Positions 23,975 to 35,904 of a DNA stretch of 64,000 nt are shown here, one piece after another. The notes under the pieces were generated by a model, which saw only the letters and a program-made list of their open reading frames with translations, did not search any database and had not been told where the DNA came from. The translations under genes and the position numbers were made by a program. The DNA comes from Nemophila menziesii (Eukaryota; Streptophyta; Magnoliopsida; Boraginales; Hydrophyllaceae): assembly GCA_029959085.1 (NCBI GenBank), contig JARWIR010000003.1, forward strand, positions 30,581,505 to 30,645,504. The letters run 5' to 3'. Numbering within the stretch: position 1 is the first letter of the stretch; each line of letters opens with the position of its first letter.

Positions 23975-26418
23975 ATGCCGAAGAGAAGCAAAAGTACTAC
24001 CATTACCTTTGTTCCATTAATTGAAATTTAGTGCATATATTAAGTATATAATTATGTATATCTTATTGCAGAGAGTAAGAGTAAGAGGGTTTCTCTGAAG
24101 CAGAAGCATAAGGTTATAAGGAAAGTAAAAGAGCATCACAAGAAGAAAGAAAAGCAAGCTAAGAAATTAGGTCTTCACCGTAAGCCAAAGGTTGAAAAGG
24201 ATCCAGGTATTCCCAATGACTGGCCCTTTAAGGAACAAGAGCTTAAAGCTCTTGAAGCTCGACGTGCCCTTGCTATTGATGAGTTGGAAAAGAAGAAAGC
24301 TGCTCGCAAAGAAAGGGTAACCCTAATTCTCTTACTTACTTTGTATCTTGTTTGTATTTGTTAATTCAGTTATGTGATTTTGATGCATTTTGATTAATCT
24401 ATTATGCCTTTTTCAGGCTCGAAAGAGAAAGTTAGGACTGGCTGAGGAAGATGACTCTGCTAGTTTGGCTGACACGGATTCTGTAAAAGAACAAAACGTT
24501 GAAGAGCATACAACAGTCCCTAAAAATAAGGGTATGTTTAAATTCGAGACAATTTTTATTTCCTCATGAATTTTCTGACAGTTTCTTCGAAATTACAGAT
24601 AACTCAGAGAGAGCCTTTTATAAGGAATTAGTTAAAGTTATCGAAGCTTCTGATGTAATTTTAGAAGTTCTTGATGCTCGAGATCCTTTAGGTACACGAT
24701 GCATTGATATGGAAAAAATGGTTATGAAAGCTGGACCAGAAAAGCATCTTGTATTGCTACTTAATAAGATCGGTAATTTATTTACTTCATATCATTTTAA
24801 TGAGTAATTCTTTAGATTATTCACATATTGGTTAATCTTTTCAGATCTTATCCCAAAAGAATCTGCTGAAAAATGGTTAAAATATCTTAGGGAAGAATTA
24901 CCTGCTGTAGCTTTTAAGTGCAGTACACAAGAACAGAAAAAAAACTTGGGATGGAAATCTGGGTCAAAGGTTAAAAAGAAGACTAATAATATACTACAGA
25001 CTAGTGAATGTCTTGGTGCTGAAACACTTATAAAGTTGCTTAAAAATTACTCGAGAAGCCATGATGTAATATTACATACGCGTATTTCTTTTAACTATTA
25101 TGTTGCTTTTTTGTATTAATGGAAAGTTTTGTGTGCAGATAAAAAAGTCGATTACTGTTGGGGTAATTGGGTTACCGAATGTTGGAAAAAGTAGTTTGAT
25201 TAATAGTTTGAAGAGATCTTATGTAGCAAACGTTGGAGCTACTCCAGGGTTAACAAGGTCATTACAAGAAGTTCAGTTAGACAAGAATGTTAAATTACTA
25301 GATTGCCCTGGTGTGGTTATGCTTCGATCTGTTGAGAATGATGCTTCAATTGCTCTTCGGAATTGTAAACGAATCGAGAAGCTAGACGATCCTATTGCTC
25401 CTGGTAATTTAATTTTTTTTAATTTTTTTTCCTTAACTTTACAAGACATGTTTTAATGTTTGAATTTTGCAGTTAAGGAGATTCTTAAGCTTTGTCCAGA
25501 AAGAATGTTGGTGGTATTATATAAAATTCCTAGCTTTGATTCAGTTGATGATTTTCTTCAAAAAGTTGCTACAGTTAGGGGTAAACTTAAAAAAGGTGGT
25601 ATAGGTGATGTTGAAGCTTCTGCTAGGATTGTTTTACACGATTGGAATGAAGGTAATTAGTAAATAAACTATCACTTATATTATAGCTTTTCTTAATATG
25701 GGGGTATTTCAGGTAAAATTCCATATTATACAATGCCTCCAACTAGAAACGAAGGAGAAGTTTCAGAGGCAAAGATTGTTACGGAATTTGGAAAGGAATT
25801 TAATGTAGATGAAGTTTATGGTAGTGAAACATCGTTTATTGGAAGTCTTAAATCTGTTAATGATTTTAATCCAGTTGAAGTACCATCTAATGTACCTATC
25901 AAGTTTGACGAGAAAATGTTTGAGGTTTGTTTTTGTAATGTTCTTTTGTATAAGATAGTATTTGTTATTTATAATAATATGTAATGTAGGAGAATGATGA
26001 TGAACCAATGATTGAAGATGGTGATGATGTGGCGATGGTGGGTGGAGATGATAATGAAGCGGAAGCGGCACCACCGGTTAAAGTGAAGAGTGATGCTAGT
26101 AAACAGAACGAGCAGTTGTATAATGAGGAAGGAATGTTGAACAATAAGTTACAGAAAGCTGATAAGAAGAGGAGGAAGAAAGAAGATAATAATAAGGATA
26201 ATAATAAGTTGTCTGAGAATATGGATGGTGATTATGATTTTAAAGTAGATTATGCAGCAAAAAAAACTGATATGGATATTAGTGATGATGATGAGGATGA
26301 TGATGAAGCTGAGATTCCTGTGAAAGATGATGAGGCAGATAAGTGTCAAGTTGTAAGTGAGATTGAGGAGCCAAATAAATTTGAGCTTCCGTCTGGTGTG
26401 GAATTGGATAAAGAATAG
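23975..26418 (+). CDS. NSN1: Nucleostemin-like nucleolar GTPase
   Basis: Nine exons: 23975-23993, 24072-24316, 24417-24531, 24599-24772, 24845-25065, 25139-25403, 25473-25652, 25713-25924, 25990-26418. All introns are GT-AG and the total is 1860 nt, 619 residues. The start MPKRSK joins across intron 1 into the basic GN3L/Grn1 N-domain (about residues 5-90), which also serves for nucleolar targeting. The GTPase is circularly permuted, as the family requires: G4 NKID at 182-185 precedes G1 GLPNVGKS at 269-276, G2 Thr near 293-297 and G3 DCPG at 313-316. The C-terminus is acidic and lysine-rich. NSN1/GNL3 proteins act in nucleolar 60S ribosome assembly and affect stem-cell maintenance in plants. 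Length and motifs are complete, so the gene looks functional. The site II and telo-box motifs upstream fit that role. Confidence 0.95.
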
Positions 26419-26596
26419 TGTGAGTGAGATGAGATGACAACAAAGTAACTGTTTTTATTTATTTATTTCTCTACATGTATCATTGACAGTCAAAGAAAGT
26501 TCTTCAATTTTGTGTTAAATGATTTTGATACGAGTTATTAATCTATTACGGAATTTTATTTTTTGAGTTACCTATTCCTGTTAGTATTATAATCAA
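26419..26596 (+). other. 3' flank of the NSN1-like gene
   Basis: AT-rich 3' untranslated and downstream sequence with no further gene. It runs into the decayed duplicate that begins near 26597. Confidence 0.5.
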
Positions 26597-26880
26597 TATT
26601 TTTTTAGGGGAATTAGTTGATAAATATCTGTTTCTTAGTCTCAGGGTTTGAGACTTTTAGAACACTGCATGTACATGTTATGCCATAATCATAAGGGTGT
26701 GGTGTATTTTGAACCATTTGCAAAATTAATTTTGGGTGACCATGTACTAGTACAAAAGATACTTTTTAACTCAGTCTTGATCTGATACACCTGGAAGAGT
26801 GTTATGGTAGACCAGGGTTATAGACGGAGTTGACACAGAAAGGCGATGATGTAGTTGATGAAGATTGGTGTTCAAGGAAC
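26597..26880 (-). pseudogene. Decayed partial copy of the 3' end of the At4g13200-like gene
   Basis: The block aligns over its length with 28040-28385. Shared anchors include aggcgatgatg...tagttgatgaag, 'tgatacacctggaag' against 'taatacacctgaaag', and 'tacatgttatgcc' against 'tacatgttctttc'. It therefore copies the last coding codons and the 3' flank of the neighbouring gene, in the same orientation, with many substitutions and a deletion of about 90 bp. It has no usable frame. Confidence 0.7.
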
Positions 26881-28030
26881 TTCATTTTTTGAGTTACATA
26901 CTTGGGGACCCAAATGCCAAAAAATCAAATTCATGGTTAGGTCCATTTTTTTTTTTAAATGACCCTATCAAGTGGTGGATCCAATGGTTTCGGGTTGTTA
27001 ATTTAACGCGGATTTTGGGTTTTAATATTGAGTAATGCTATATCTCAAGAAAAAAATTATTTAAGAAAAAGAAATAGTTGATTTTTAAAATCTCCACATA
27101 GGCTATTACATAAGGGGTGATATATAATAGCATTAGTAATATTTATTAACTGAACTTTTGCTTTCATTTTTTGTTTTTGTGTTCGTTTGAAAGAACTATG
27201 TGTTTAGTTTCTATAAGAAATAGTTCTCCTTTGCGAGATACAATAAGGTATCTTTCTAGTATATCTCTACTTAGTAAATCTTCACTACTTCAAATTCTTG
27301 CTTATAAGATATTAGGAGATCAGTGGACCAGCATTGAATGGTGATCTTGTTTAAAACTCTTTTATAAAAATAACAAAAATGATGTATTATAAATGTAGTA
27401 GAAAATGGATTGCCCCTGATCAGCAAGGAATCAGCAGCTGGGAGCTGCTCGGAACCGGCCTAATAATTTACAGGGTCGCTATGAAACAGCAGGTGGGAGC
27501 CGCTTGGAACTGGGGGAAGGGGCTGAAATTAAAGGATCTGTACAACACGGATCGGATACTAAGGGGCAATCGAATTCGAAGCTGAAAATGGTGTTCTCTC
27601 AGCCACTCAACTAGCCATTGGAATCGCCTTTATGGTTCGGCACAAACTCAACACGAGATTCTATTCATGGTTAGACAAGGAGTGTTTTAGTTAAATGGGT
27701 TAAGCACCAATCGGGAATCAAACTAAATGTAAATGGTTGTATTAGGGCATGTCTGCAAAGGGAATTTCGTGCATTTTTGGTATTTTTAGAGTACACCGGG
27801 TTTTTCGTGCTATTAAAGTAGACCACATAAGAATTTTCTGCAATTTTTAAAGTACATGAGCTTCCGTACTATTAGGGTAAAACACACATTGGGGTTGGGA
27901 GCAGTTTGGCTTAGAGAAAATCTGATCCCAATTCTTAAATAAAAAAGGATTATGGGATTTGTATCTGACTCTAAACTAGGCTAGAGCTTAAAACCAGTAT
28001 TTCAATCAATATTTTCCAATGGGAATTAGG
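26881..28030. other. Intergenic region with MITE-like remnant
   Basis: It contains the short inverted-repeat element at 27030-27138. A 68-codon frame at 27379-27585 has no recognisable domain and is not called as a gene. A GC-richer patch around 27430-27560 (cagctgggagctgctcgg and similar) has no identity that I can support. Confidence 0.5.
27030..27138. mobile_element. Short MITE-like remnant, gagtaatg family
   Basis: It starts gagtaatgctatatctc and ends gatatataatagcattag, which are inverted with respect to each other. The termini and the internal 'ccacatagg...ggtgatat' phrase match the fuller copies at 40454-40630 and 45579-45759. Confidence 0.5.
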
Positions 28031-28282
28031 CTATTTAATATTTTCCGATAGGAATTAGTCAATAAATAGCCGTTCCTTAGGCAAGAGTTTTAGATCACTT
28101 CATATACATGTTCTTTCGAAGCATTCAACCTTAAGGGGGTGACGAATTTTGGATTTCATTTATGTAATGAAAAGCCTCAAGACTTGTGCAAAAACATTTA
28201 TAACTTTATTTTTTGGTAAACATCCTCTATATTTTAGATCACCAGTGACATATCATATACTATTACAAAATATACTATCAAA

Positions 28283-29465
28283 TCAGTCTTCATCTAATAC
28301 ACCTGAAAGAAGATCTGTGATGTCCGGAGTAGTAGATGTAGTTTGCACAGAATCAGAAGGCGATGATGATGTAGTTGATGAAGGTTTGCGTGCATATGAG
28401 TTAGGTCTTAGTCTCCCTTGTGTTTCCATTGCTTCACGAGCTGCCTTTTCCTTGGCTCGTTTTGCTCTTTCTAACACCTCATCCTGCATTTACATTACAT
28501 AACTTCTAGTTTATTAGTTATCATTTTATCATTGTGCTTGATTGAGAATGTTATTACCTGAAACTCTTGAACTTGCTTTTGTTGCTCAGCTTGTAACCTA
28601 CCAACTGTACTTAGCAACTCCCCAACAGTAGATTCAATACGCTCGTTAAGAGCTTCAGCTAGAGCCTTCCCAAGGAAAAATGCATCTAGAACATTCTTGC
28701 TTTCATTCTCACCTGAAATAAAGTAGTAATTTCTAATGTCTGATAACACTATACAAAAAGATTTATAAGACTAATACTGTTTGAACATTCGAACTTTTGC
28801 ATTTCAGGATAAAAGAACCTAGCCGTTGCTAAAGCAAAGGTAAATTGGTTAAACCATTATGCATACGTTTAATGTAAACATGTAAATTATATATATTATA
28901 CTTTGCTCCACTGAATAATATTCATTATCCGCCTGGAGTGATTCCACTAATATTAATTTCCAATATTCACAAAAAAGAAAAAATATAACACGAAACATGT
29001 GTGCCAAAATTAACCGACAAGACACATTTTGGTTAGATCTACCGGATGAACTTTTAGGTGTGGCCTTTTCAGTTTTGTACTAATAAAATCTCTCAATTCT
29101 TTTATTTGCTAAATAAATTAACACTTCAATTGAAAAATTGAGCTAACAATTAGAGTAAGAAACTAATTAGAAATAAACATATATGTTGAACTTAGCAATT
29201 AGCATACTCATATAAAAAGTGATATACCAGGTGGCCCAGCAGGTGTGTTGCTACTACAATTACACTTCAAACTATTTCTCGGAAATTCTTCAGACCCATT
29301 TCTAGTGAGCTTCAAACAGGATGAAGAAGAAGAGAAGGCATGGTCAGGTGAGGCACGTGGTGGAAAAGCTAAAGTAGTTGAGGAGCTTCTCCATTGAAAT
29401 ATAGTATGAGAATTATAAAGTGATGATGACGATGGTGAGTAGGTGATTGAAAATATCCCACTCAT
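28283..29465 (-). CDS. Plastid-targeted protein similar to At4g13200
   Basis: Three exons on the minus strand: 29465-29228, 28712-28558, 28483-28283 (594 nt, 197 residues), with GT-AG introns and in-phase joins. Residues 1-65 are Ser/Thr-rich with few acidic residues, as expected for a chloroplast transit peptide. The core 'ENESKNVLDAFFLGKALAEALNERIESTVGELLSTVG' (quoted in two halves: ENESKNVLDAFFLGKAL, then AEALNERIESTVGELLSTVG) leads into a Gln/Glu/Lys/Arg-rich amphipathic helix ending 'VLERAKRAKEKAAREAME'. A Ser/Thr tail ends 'DLLSGVLDED'. I recognise this as the family of Arabidopsis At4g13200, a thylakoid/plastoglobule-associated protein without a known reaction. The frame is intact. A TATA motif precedes the start. 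Confidence 0.85.
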
Positions 29466-29506
29466 TTTCTCTTTCTCACTTTCCTTTCTTTCCTTTTCTA
29501 TCTTAG

Positions 29507-29514
29507 TTTATATA
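29507..29514 (-). promoter_or_regulatory. TATA box of the At4g13200-like gene
   Basis: On the minus strand the sequence reads tatataaa about 45 bp upstream of the ATG at 29465. This is a short-leader arrangement consistent with a core promoter. Pyrimidine-rich sequence lies between it and the start. Confidence 0.55.
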
Positions 29515-29790
29515 CGAGTGAGAGTGAACTGAGTTGGGCTGGTTTGATGAGATCTAGAAAGAAAGAAGATAAATCACACGCATCTCATGTGTTTGGCTCA
29601 AGCTCACACCTCTAACTACAAGCACAACTAGATTGGGCTAAAGGAGGAGTAAATTATATAAAATGGTCCATAAAAATAATATAAAGTACATTATTGGGTT
29701 TTTTTGGAAAATTACATCTTAGAATACCAAAAGAAATTACAAGTCAACTTACACCTATTGCTTCAAAGTCATTCCTAAGTAAGTTAGCTA
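29515..29790. other. Upstream region of the At4g13200-like gene
   Basis: AT-rich intergenic sequence with no gene. It ends at the poly-T run that marks the 3' end of LINE-C. Confidence 0.5.
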
Positions 29791-29803
29791 ATTTTTTTTT
29801 TTA

Positions 29804-31335
29804 GTCAAAGCAGCTTATATAAATAGATAAGAAGGTTACAACGAACCGCGGTTTGACCAACCAAACCCGGAAATAAAAACAAAACGATAAACTAAAACAA
29901 GAAACAAGCTACAATAACAACAAAGGGAGCGAGGCAAACTCAAGCAGTAGAAGAACCAGAAGCAAATGTGCCACCGAAGTAGCGGGCGGGGACCACTGAG
30001 GGTCAAAGGACCATGACCAATAAGAAAGAAAATCTCAACCCTCGGGGAGAGGGGGAGAAAATCGACTACCATTTCAATGATAAACGGGATATGCAACTCA
30101 ACGGCTAAGGCGAAAGTTGCGGGGCCGAAGATCTTGGTAATCCTCTGATCAAAGGAGATATCACTAGCCCAAATGATAAAAACGGAACTCGAAACTGGAC
30201 AGACCGAAAGAGTAACCACGCACCCAAAAGACAAACACAGAACCTGCTTCTCCAGCCAAACCAAACAGCCGCAAACCAAAGCAGTCAAACAAAGAAATTC
30301 TGAGCAAAATCGACTCCAAATGAACGGCAAACACTCGGAGTTCCTTAAGTCGGATTCAATTGAATGAACAATCGTGGCAAAAGATGAATCACCACCTGCA
30401 AAAGTATGGAATCGACTGAAACCGTAGGAACAACACAAGCAACAAACAAACCACCTCTCTTGCCAAACAAACCAAGGACAGGTCAAACTAACAGGACAGT
30501 AAGATCTCGAACAGAACAAGAAACGAGTGAACGGCAAACACCCGAAGCTCCAAAAGTCAAAATCCAGTGAACAAATTAAAATAACCCCGAGTGCATCACC
30601 ACAAGTCCTAAGAGAGTGAAAACAAGAGGCGCGGCTAACAAGACCAATCCACAAATGCAAAACCACCAAGTAAAAACCCTGCCAAACAACCTCAGCAGTC
30701 CCCGCTATAGAGGAACCCAGAAACCCCTCCAGAACAGCACACCAGAAAATAGAAATAAAGGGGAGGCAGCCAACCTTACCAAAATCACAAGGCGACAAAT
30801 CCAGCATGAAAAATTCGTTCACCAATTCTTTGTCCCAAAGAACCCAAAACCAAGATAAACAAACTCACAGGAAAAAGTTTTCCTAGAACGGTAGATCCCC
30901 GCAACAGGAAACCCAAGACTGGTGGAGTCAAGAAGCCCAGAAGAAGAAGGATTCACAAAACCAGGAAAATCAAATGAAGCACAGGAGTGAATCTTAATAA
31001 ATGGACCTGGAAAGGACCAAAGTTGGATCTTTGGGCCTGAAACTGGGCCAGATCTGGACCCGCTTGAGAAATAGGAAGGACGCTTGATCGATGGCGGACT
31101 GTGGAGAAGGAAGAAAAGGGTATTGTCACTGCAGATGGAGAAGTAAGAAGCAAGGCCAATGAAAAGTGGCTGAGGAGTGTTAAGACCAGGGCTTGAAAAC
31201 CAGCGGCAGTGGAGGCAAAAGGGAACAAAAACAGGAAACAGAAAAGGAAAAGGGAAAGAAAGGTAAAGAAGATAAAGGGAAAAGGGAGGAGGGGCCGCCA
31301 TCACCAGCCTAAAGGCCACCGGTGACAGCGGCCGT
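29804..31335 (-). repeat. Long 3' UTR of LINE-C with about 220-bp degenerate tandem repeats
   Basis: The phrase tgaacggcaaacac...gaag/gag...cc recurs near 30318 and 30526, with a weaker copy near 30755 ('ggaggcagccaacc'), giving a period of roughly 208-229 bp. The repeats keep a long minus-strand frame open (30825-29836, 329 codons) whose translation is extremely rich in Cys, Phe and Trp and repeats a 'CLPF' phrase. I read this as an accident of composition rather than a gene. It follows directly after the RNase H stop codon. Confidence 0.55.
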
Positions 31336-31339
31336 TTAG

Positions 31340-32069
31340 GTATAATATTTTCTGTAAGATAGGCTTGTCGCCTGAATGTGAGAGAGAGAAATGTCTGCAG
31401 GATTTGAGTTGGCTAATTGGGGAGGTGGAGAAAAATTCCAAAAGTTAAACAATTTGCCTTTTAGCATTTGTTTAGCCACCCAATCCGCACTTCTATTGTT
31501 TACTCTCCTAGTATAGGAGATACAAATATTATCCCTAAATGCACAAAAACGAATGTTCTTAACCACAAATTTAACACAACTAAAATTATTACAGTTAGCC
31601 GAATTAACTTGATTAATAACTACAAGACAATCATTCTCAACTTCTACAGATCATTTTGGTCTCTTGTTTGCCATTTCACAAGCCTTCAAGATGCCTTTAG
31701 ATTCTGCTTCTAATATTGAATGAGCCTGTAGAACTTTAGCTTTCCCTTCCAAAAAACAACCTGTAGAATCACGTAGTATACAAGCAAAAGCTGCTGTATT
31801 AGTACTAAGATTAAAAGAGGCATCACAATTTATTTTAAATTTGCCTAATGGGGGGGGTTCCAATTATTGCAGTTATCAAGTTTACTACCCTCTATAGTAT
31901 ATCTTTGATCCCTATTCATATGTATTTCTTTATTATGAATATCAATACCAGCTTTTATAGCCTCCTTTTCTTTACCATAAGATATGGATTTATCCATTGC
32001 CTCAGTAGTATGCTCAGTAGCTGAGTAGTACTCATCATAGGCAATTAATGCATTTTTAGCCGTGATCAT
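31340..32069 (-). pseudogene. RNase H domain of LINE-C
   Basis: The minus-strand frame at 31863-31651 reads 'FKINCDASFNLSTNTAAFAC' with the catalytic CDAS Asp, and 'ILEAESKGILKACE' with the Glu helix. 31566-31336 continues 'VNNRSADWVAKQMLKGKLF', the C-terminal helix. 32069-31845 is the linker joining it to zf-RVT. Frame changes separate the pieces. Confidence 0.8.
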
Positions 32070-32072
32070 AGG

Positions 32073-33410
32073 TGAAAGTCCTAAAGGGGGGGGGGGGGGG
32101 TGAATAGGATTACTAATAAGATTAATGCCTAATTAAAAATCTTTTGGACAAATATAAGTTTATGAAAGAAACTTCTAAGACAACTAATATATCAAACACT
32201 TATGGAATCATGCAAAGGATAAGCTAGAGGTTTGATATATAAGTTTAACAAGTAAAACGAGTTTCTATTTTCTTACTACTCTAGATGGCAATAGGTTGAT
32301 TAACTAGATAAACATTATTACGATATTTATACTAGCAAGTAATCAAACATATAAAGTGCGGAAAGTAAATAGAGTAGGGATAGAAAGATACACAAGATTT
32401 ATAGTGGTTCGGTTTCCCTACATCCACTACCTAAGGAAGCCTCCTTAGGATTTCAAGCTTTTCACTAAGCTCCCGTGTCTCTCTTAACCGGGTCGAGAAC
32501 ACAATAACCCTTACAACCTCTTCGATAACACGAAGGACAATCTCTTCGAAACCACGAAGGAAACTCTTGTGTAATCACAACACAAGGATACCAAGTATAC
32601 TCCCTATACTTGAATTCTCTCTTAATCTATCTATTACAAGACCTAGAATTAAGAAAATAGATACAAAGTGTTTAAAGGGGTGCAAACAACTTTGCTAGAT
32701 AATCTCCTAAAGAGTGGATATAACTATAAGCTTGTAAACTCCTCTTGAGTAGATAATAACTTTGAAGCTTATTGGTTTAAGCTCTTGATCAAGCTTGGAT
32801 AATTAACTTTGATAGCTTGAGACCTCTAACTTTGTATGAGAATGATATGTATAATAGTTGAAGTGTTAGAGGTAAGTTTCTCCTTCAAAGAGGTCATATT
32901 TATAGCACAAGAAAGTCCCCAACGGATATAAAGTTGGTGGTAAGCTTTGTTCCAAACCGGGTTCCCGGTTTCCCAAATGCGGGTACCCGGTTCCAATTGC
33001 AACGGCTATAAAACGGCTATAAAGAGTTGATGTTGACTTGAGCTTCACCAAACCGGGTTCCCGGTTTTCCCAAATGCGGGTACCCGGTTCTTACTGACTT
33101 GGAATATTTGATATTTTGATTCCTTGCTCGGATGGAAAAGTTATCTTCACGAGAGTTGTAGTAAACATCATTTTAAGAAACTTTGTTGTTGATCATGAAA
33201 GCTAATTCTCAATGTACACATAAGATAAGGTTAAAAGTAATGGTATGAAAATTAGCTACTAAGGATGTGATAATAAAGCTATGATCTAAATGATGTTAAT
33301 TGTGTTTTTTGATGAATTAGAGTGCAAGATAATAAAGTAAAATTAGCACACTAAACAATAGAGGATTTGTCACATTAAAACACCTAATCGATAGGGGCAA
33401 TAAGCCAACA
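32073..33410 (-). repeat. 3' LTR of the copia-type element
   Basis: 1338-bp copy of 36749-38084. It carries two copies of the palindromic pair aaaccgggttcccggttt / gcgggtacccggttc (32954-32994 and 33050-33090), a poly-G run at about 32086-32100, and on the minus strand a TATA motif ctataaata at 32897-32905. Confidence 0.93.
32897..32905 (-). promoter_or_regulatory. Putative TATA box of the copia-type LTR
   Basis: In element sense the motif reads ctataaata. The same motif occurs in the other LTR near 37572. This fits a core promoter giving transcripts that run toward lower coordinates. Confidence 0.5.
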
Positions 33411-34451
33411 ATCTCCCCCTTTTTTATGATGACAAATCAATCACTAAAACACATATGGAGTCTAACTCCCCCTCACAAAAAGCATTAAATCAAAGTGTAT
33501 TTTTATGAAAAAAGATATGCATTTGTGAGTTTTGTAAAGTGCAAATTTTGAAAGTTTTAGTGCACATATTTCTCCTCCTTTGTCTTCATCAAAAAGATGG
33601 GATAAATGTATAATCCATAACTAAGGAAGAAGAGCTAAAACTCAAGTGAATAGATTTTAAACAATGATTCTAAGAGTGTGCAAGAGTTTAGAGATTAAAA
33701 CAATTTTAGAAAGAGATGCACAAAGATAGATAATTGTAAGAGCTAAGAGATAGAGACTTTTTACCAACTCCTTGATCGATAGATTTTCATTTCATATGCT
33801 TTCTAATGACACAAACGATTAGTTGCAATATATGAGATGAAAGATTAGTCTAAGCATTTGAGTTTTTTAAATATGATTTAACAAAAACTCCCCCTTACAC
33901 AATGCAAAGAGTTTGTTTCAATTTTGTAAAAGTTTGATCTACAATTTCTCCCTAAAAAAATATTTGAAATCATTTTTAAGAAATTTAGGGGTAAAATGTA
34001 ATTTTTTGAAAAGTATAGGTGAAAAAAAATATTTTTCAAAAAGTTTTAGGGACTCAAAAGCAATTTTGAAAAATCTTTTTGGGACCTAAGTGCATTTTTC
34101 AACCATTTTAAGAACAAAGACAAATTTGAACAAACTATAGGGACTAAAAGGCAATATAGAATAAGATCAAGGATAAGAGAGCAATAGTACCTATATCATC
34201 AAGGAAAATGTTAGCAATATCAAAGCATAAAATTGAAGCAACTAAACATTAAATATCCAAAATAAAACCATAGCATACTAAAACAAATATCCAAATTAAA
34301 CCAAGTAGCAATAATATCCTAAATGTCCAAAACACGGACCCAAAAGCAATTAAAGCATAAACATAGCAAATAGTCTAAAACAACTTCAATAAGACACATA
34401 AAAGCCAAGTAGGATAAAATGAAGATTAAACAACACCCAAACAAGAACGAT
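33411..34451 (-). other. Noncoding 3' interior of the copia-type element
   Basis: About 1 kb between the accessory ORF and the 3' LTR. It contains a decayed short tandem motif of the form 'gggactaaaaggcaa...ttttgaaa' (33970-34160). No pol-derived motif is visible in any frame. Confidence 0.55.
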
Positions 34452-35765
34452 TTAACGATTATTTCGAGGAGAGCGGCTCCTAGATCTTCCTCCACCTCCA
34501 ACATCATCACGAAGACATGAAACTTCATTCTTCAACCCCTCAATACGATTATTCATGTTTTCAAACCAACCTTTAATTTCCGCAAATCCCTCTTTAATAA
34601 CATTTAACAAAGTAGATTCAACTCTATCAAGATCATCTTTAGTAGCAACATTTGAAGAAGAACCAATGGAAGATTTAGAACGGGAAGTGGTATAAGACGG
34701 AGGAGGATTAATAGGCATAACCTCACGGGAAGGAATGTTAAGAGACTCAATAGTGGGACCCGAGGAAGTGATGTTTTGCCCAACATTTTTCAAGATAGTT
34801 TTTCGAAGATTTTCGGGAAGATGATCAAAAGTATGCTTATCAATGTATTCTCCATTGTAAACAAAGATTTTCATAGTTTTCAAAAAAGGGATATCGAACC
34901 TCCAAATTGGTTCAAAATCACGAGGGTCAAGAGAGGGAGATATTTTCTTAACATTGACCAAGAGATAGCTAAGAGCAATACCATATGGTAGAGTAGAATT
35001 CAAATGAGCACGGTAATCCAAGTTACGAATGAAAATTTTGCAAAAATTGATAGGCCTTTTTGAATAAAGATGAAATAGAAGGATTGCCTCATAGGGAGCA
35101 ATTGTACCATCTTTCCTATCTTTTCCTAAAAGACAAAACAAGATAATTTTGTGTGCCAAACGAATATCCGGAGAAAATAAACTCGATAGCCAAGGTTGAG
35201 TATGGGTTTGAATCATTTTCGATGACATAAAAGCCTCAACCTCGTTTTTCAAAGGAATATCAATCAATTCTTTACTTCTATTCCAACCCGAAACAATAAA
35301 ATTCTCATAACCACTATTTTGAAGTTTAAAAGCTTTTTCAATGGTTTTTGGAGTAATGGAAAGGTTTTTGTTTGACAACATTGATTTTAAAGAGCAAGAA
35401 TCACAATTTAAAGGATGGATATTTTTGTAAAAATCATTAACTAGGGATTCATAAGACTTATTTTCTAAAGATAGGAAAAAATCTAATCCTTGGAATTGAA
35501 ATAAATGGAAAAGATTAGAATTTGAGCCATTTACCAAAGAGATGGAAGCACTTAGTGAAGGAGATGAAATTGATCTTCCCCAAAGGATCTTGATGTTTTT
35601 CCTCACCATTCTTTGTCTTGTGGGTTCTTCTTCAAGCTCTAAATCATCTTCTTCATCTTCATAGATTGAGTCTATCTCTATTTCTTCATCTTCTTCATCA
35701 ATGATTCTTTTGTTTTTGGAAGCCCTTGAAGCTCTAGTGGCTTTGGAAGATGAAGCCATGGCCAA
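34452..35765 (-). CDS. Intact 437-aa accessory protein with a plant-transposon-protein-like domain
   Basis: This is the largest intact frame of the element. Residues 1-20 are Ser/Ala/Arg/Lys-rich. Residues 21-50 are strongly acidic. Residues about 75-330 form a globular region. It includes 'LSLENKSYESLVNDFYKNI', 'PWLSSLFSPDIRLAHKIIL', and 'TIAPYEAILLFHLYSKRPIN' just before a basic patch. I associate this pattern with the 'putative plant transposon protein' family (PF20167-like) found beside or within plant retrotransposon gag regions. Residues about 375-420 are probably a coiled coil. The tail is Gly/Arg/Ser-rich, resembling an SR or RNA-binding tail. The role is unknown: possibilities are RNA binding, particle assembly or nuclear import for the non-autonomous element. 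The family assignment is from memory of its pattern and needs a profile search. Confidence 0.7.
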   Translation of the reverse strand: MAMASSSKATRASRASKNKRIIDEEDEEIEIDSIYEDEEDDLELEEEPTRQRMVRKNIKILWGRSISSPSLSASISLVNGSNSNLFHLFQFQGLDFFLSLENKSYESLVNDFYKNIHPLNCDSCSLKSMLSNKNLSITPKTIEKAFKLQNSGYENFIVSGWNRSKELIDIPLKNEVEAFMSSKMIQTHTQPWLSSLFSPDIRLAHKIILFCLLGKDRKDGTIAPYEAILLFHLYSKRPINFCKIFIRNLDYRAHLNSTLPYGIALSYLLVNVKKISPSLDPRDFEPIWRFDIPFLKTMKIFVYNGEYIDKHTFDHLPENLRKTILKNVGQNITSSGPTIESLNIPSREVMPINPPPSYTTSRSKSSIGSSSNVATKDDLDRVESTLLNVIKEGFAEIKGWFENMNNRIEGLKNEVSCLRDDVGGGGRSRSRSPRNNR

Positions 35766-35904
35766 AGAGATGATGAAGGTTTAATGGAGGAGTTAGGGTT
35801 TCAAGGATTTTCGTTTTTGAGAGAGATAGAGGAGAAAACGATTTGGATAAGTGAAGGAATAAGTGAGAGACCAAGGGTTTTGACTAATTCGGATTTTACA
35901 CAGA

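Noticed and set aside
27379..27585. 68-codon frame in a GC-richer patch
   Set aside because: No domain, no splice context, no homologue recognised.
29836..30825. 329-codon open frame on the minus strand
   Set aside because: It lies in a LINE 3' UTR made of degenerate repeats, with an implausible Cys/Trp/Phe-rich translation and no domain. It is explained by composition.
30819..31319. 166-codon minus-strand frame rich in Pro/Phe/Leu
   Set aside because: Same LINE 3' UTR; directly follows the RNase H stop and has no domain or gene structure.
34604..34991. Small frames overlapping the 437-codon ORF
   Set aside because: Shadow frames of the accessory ORF.
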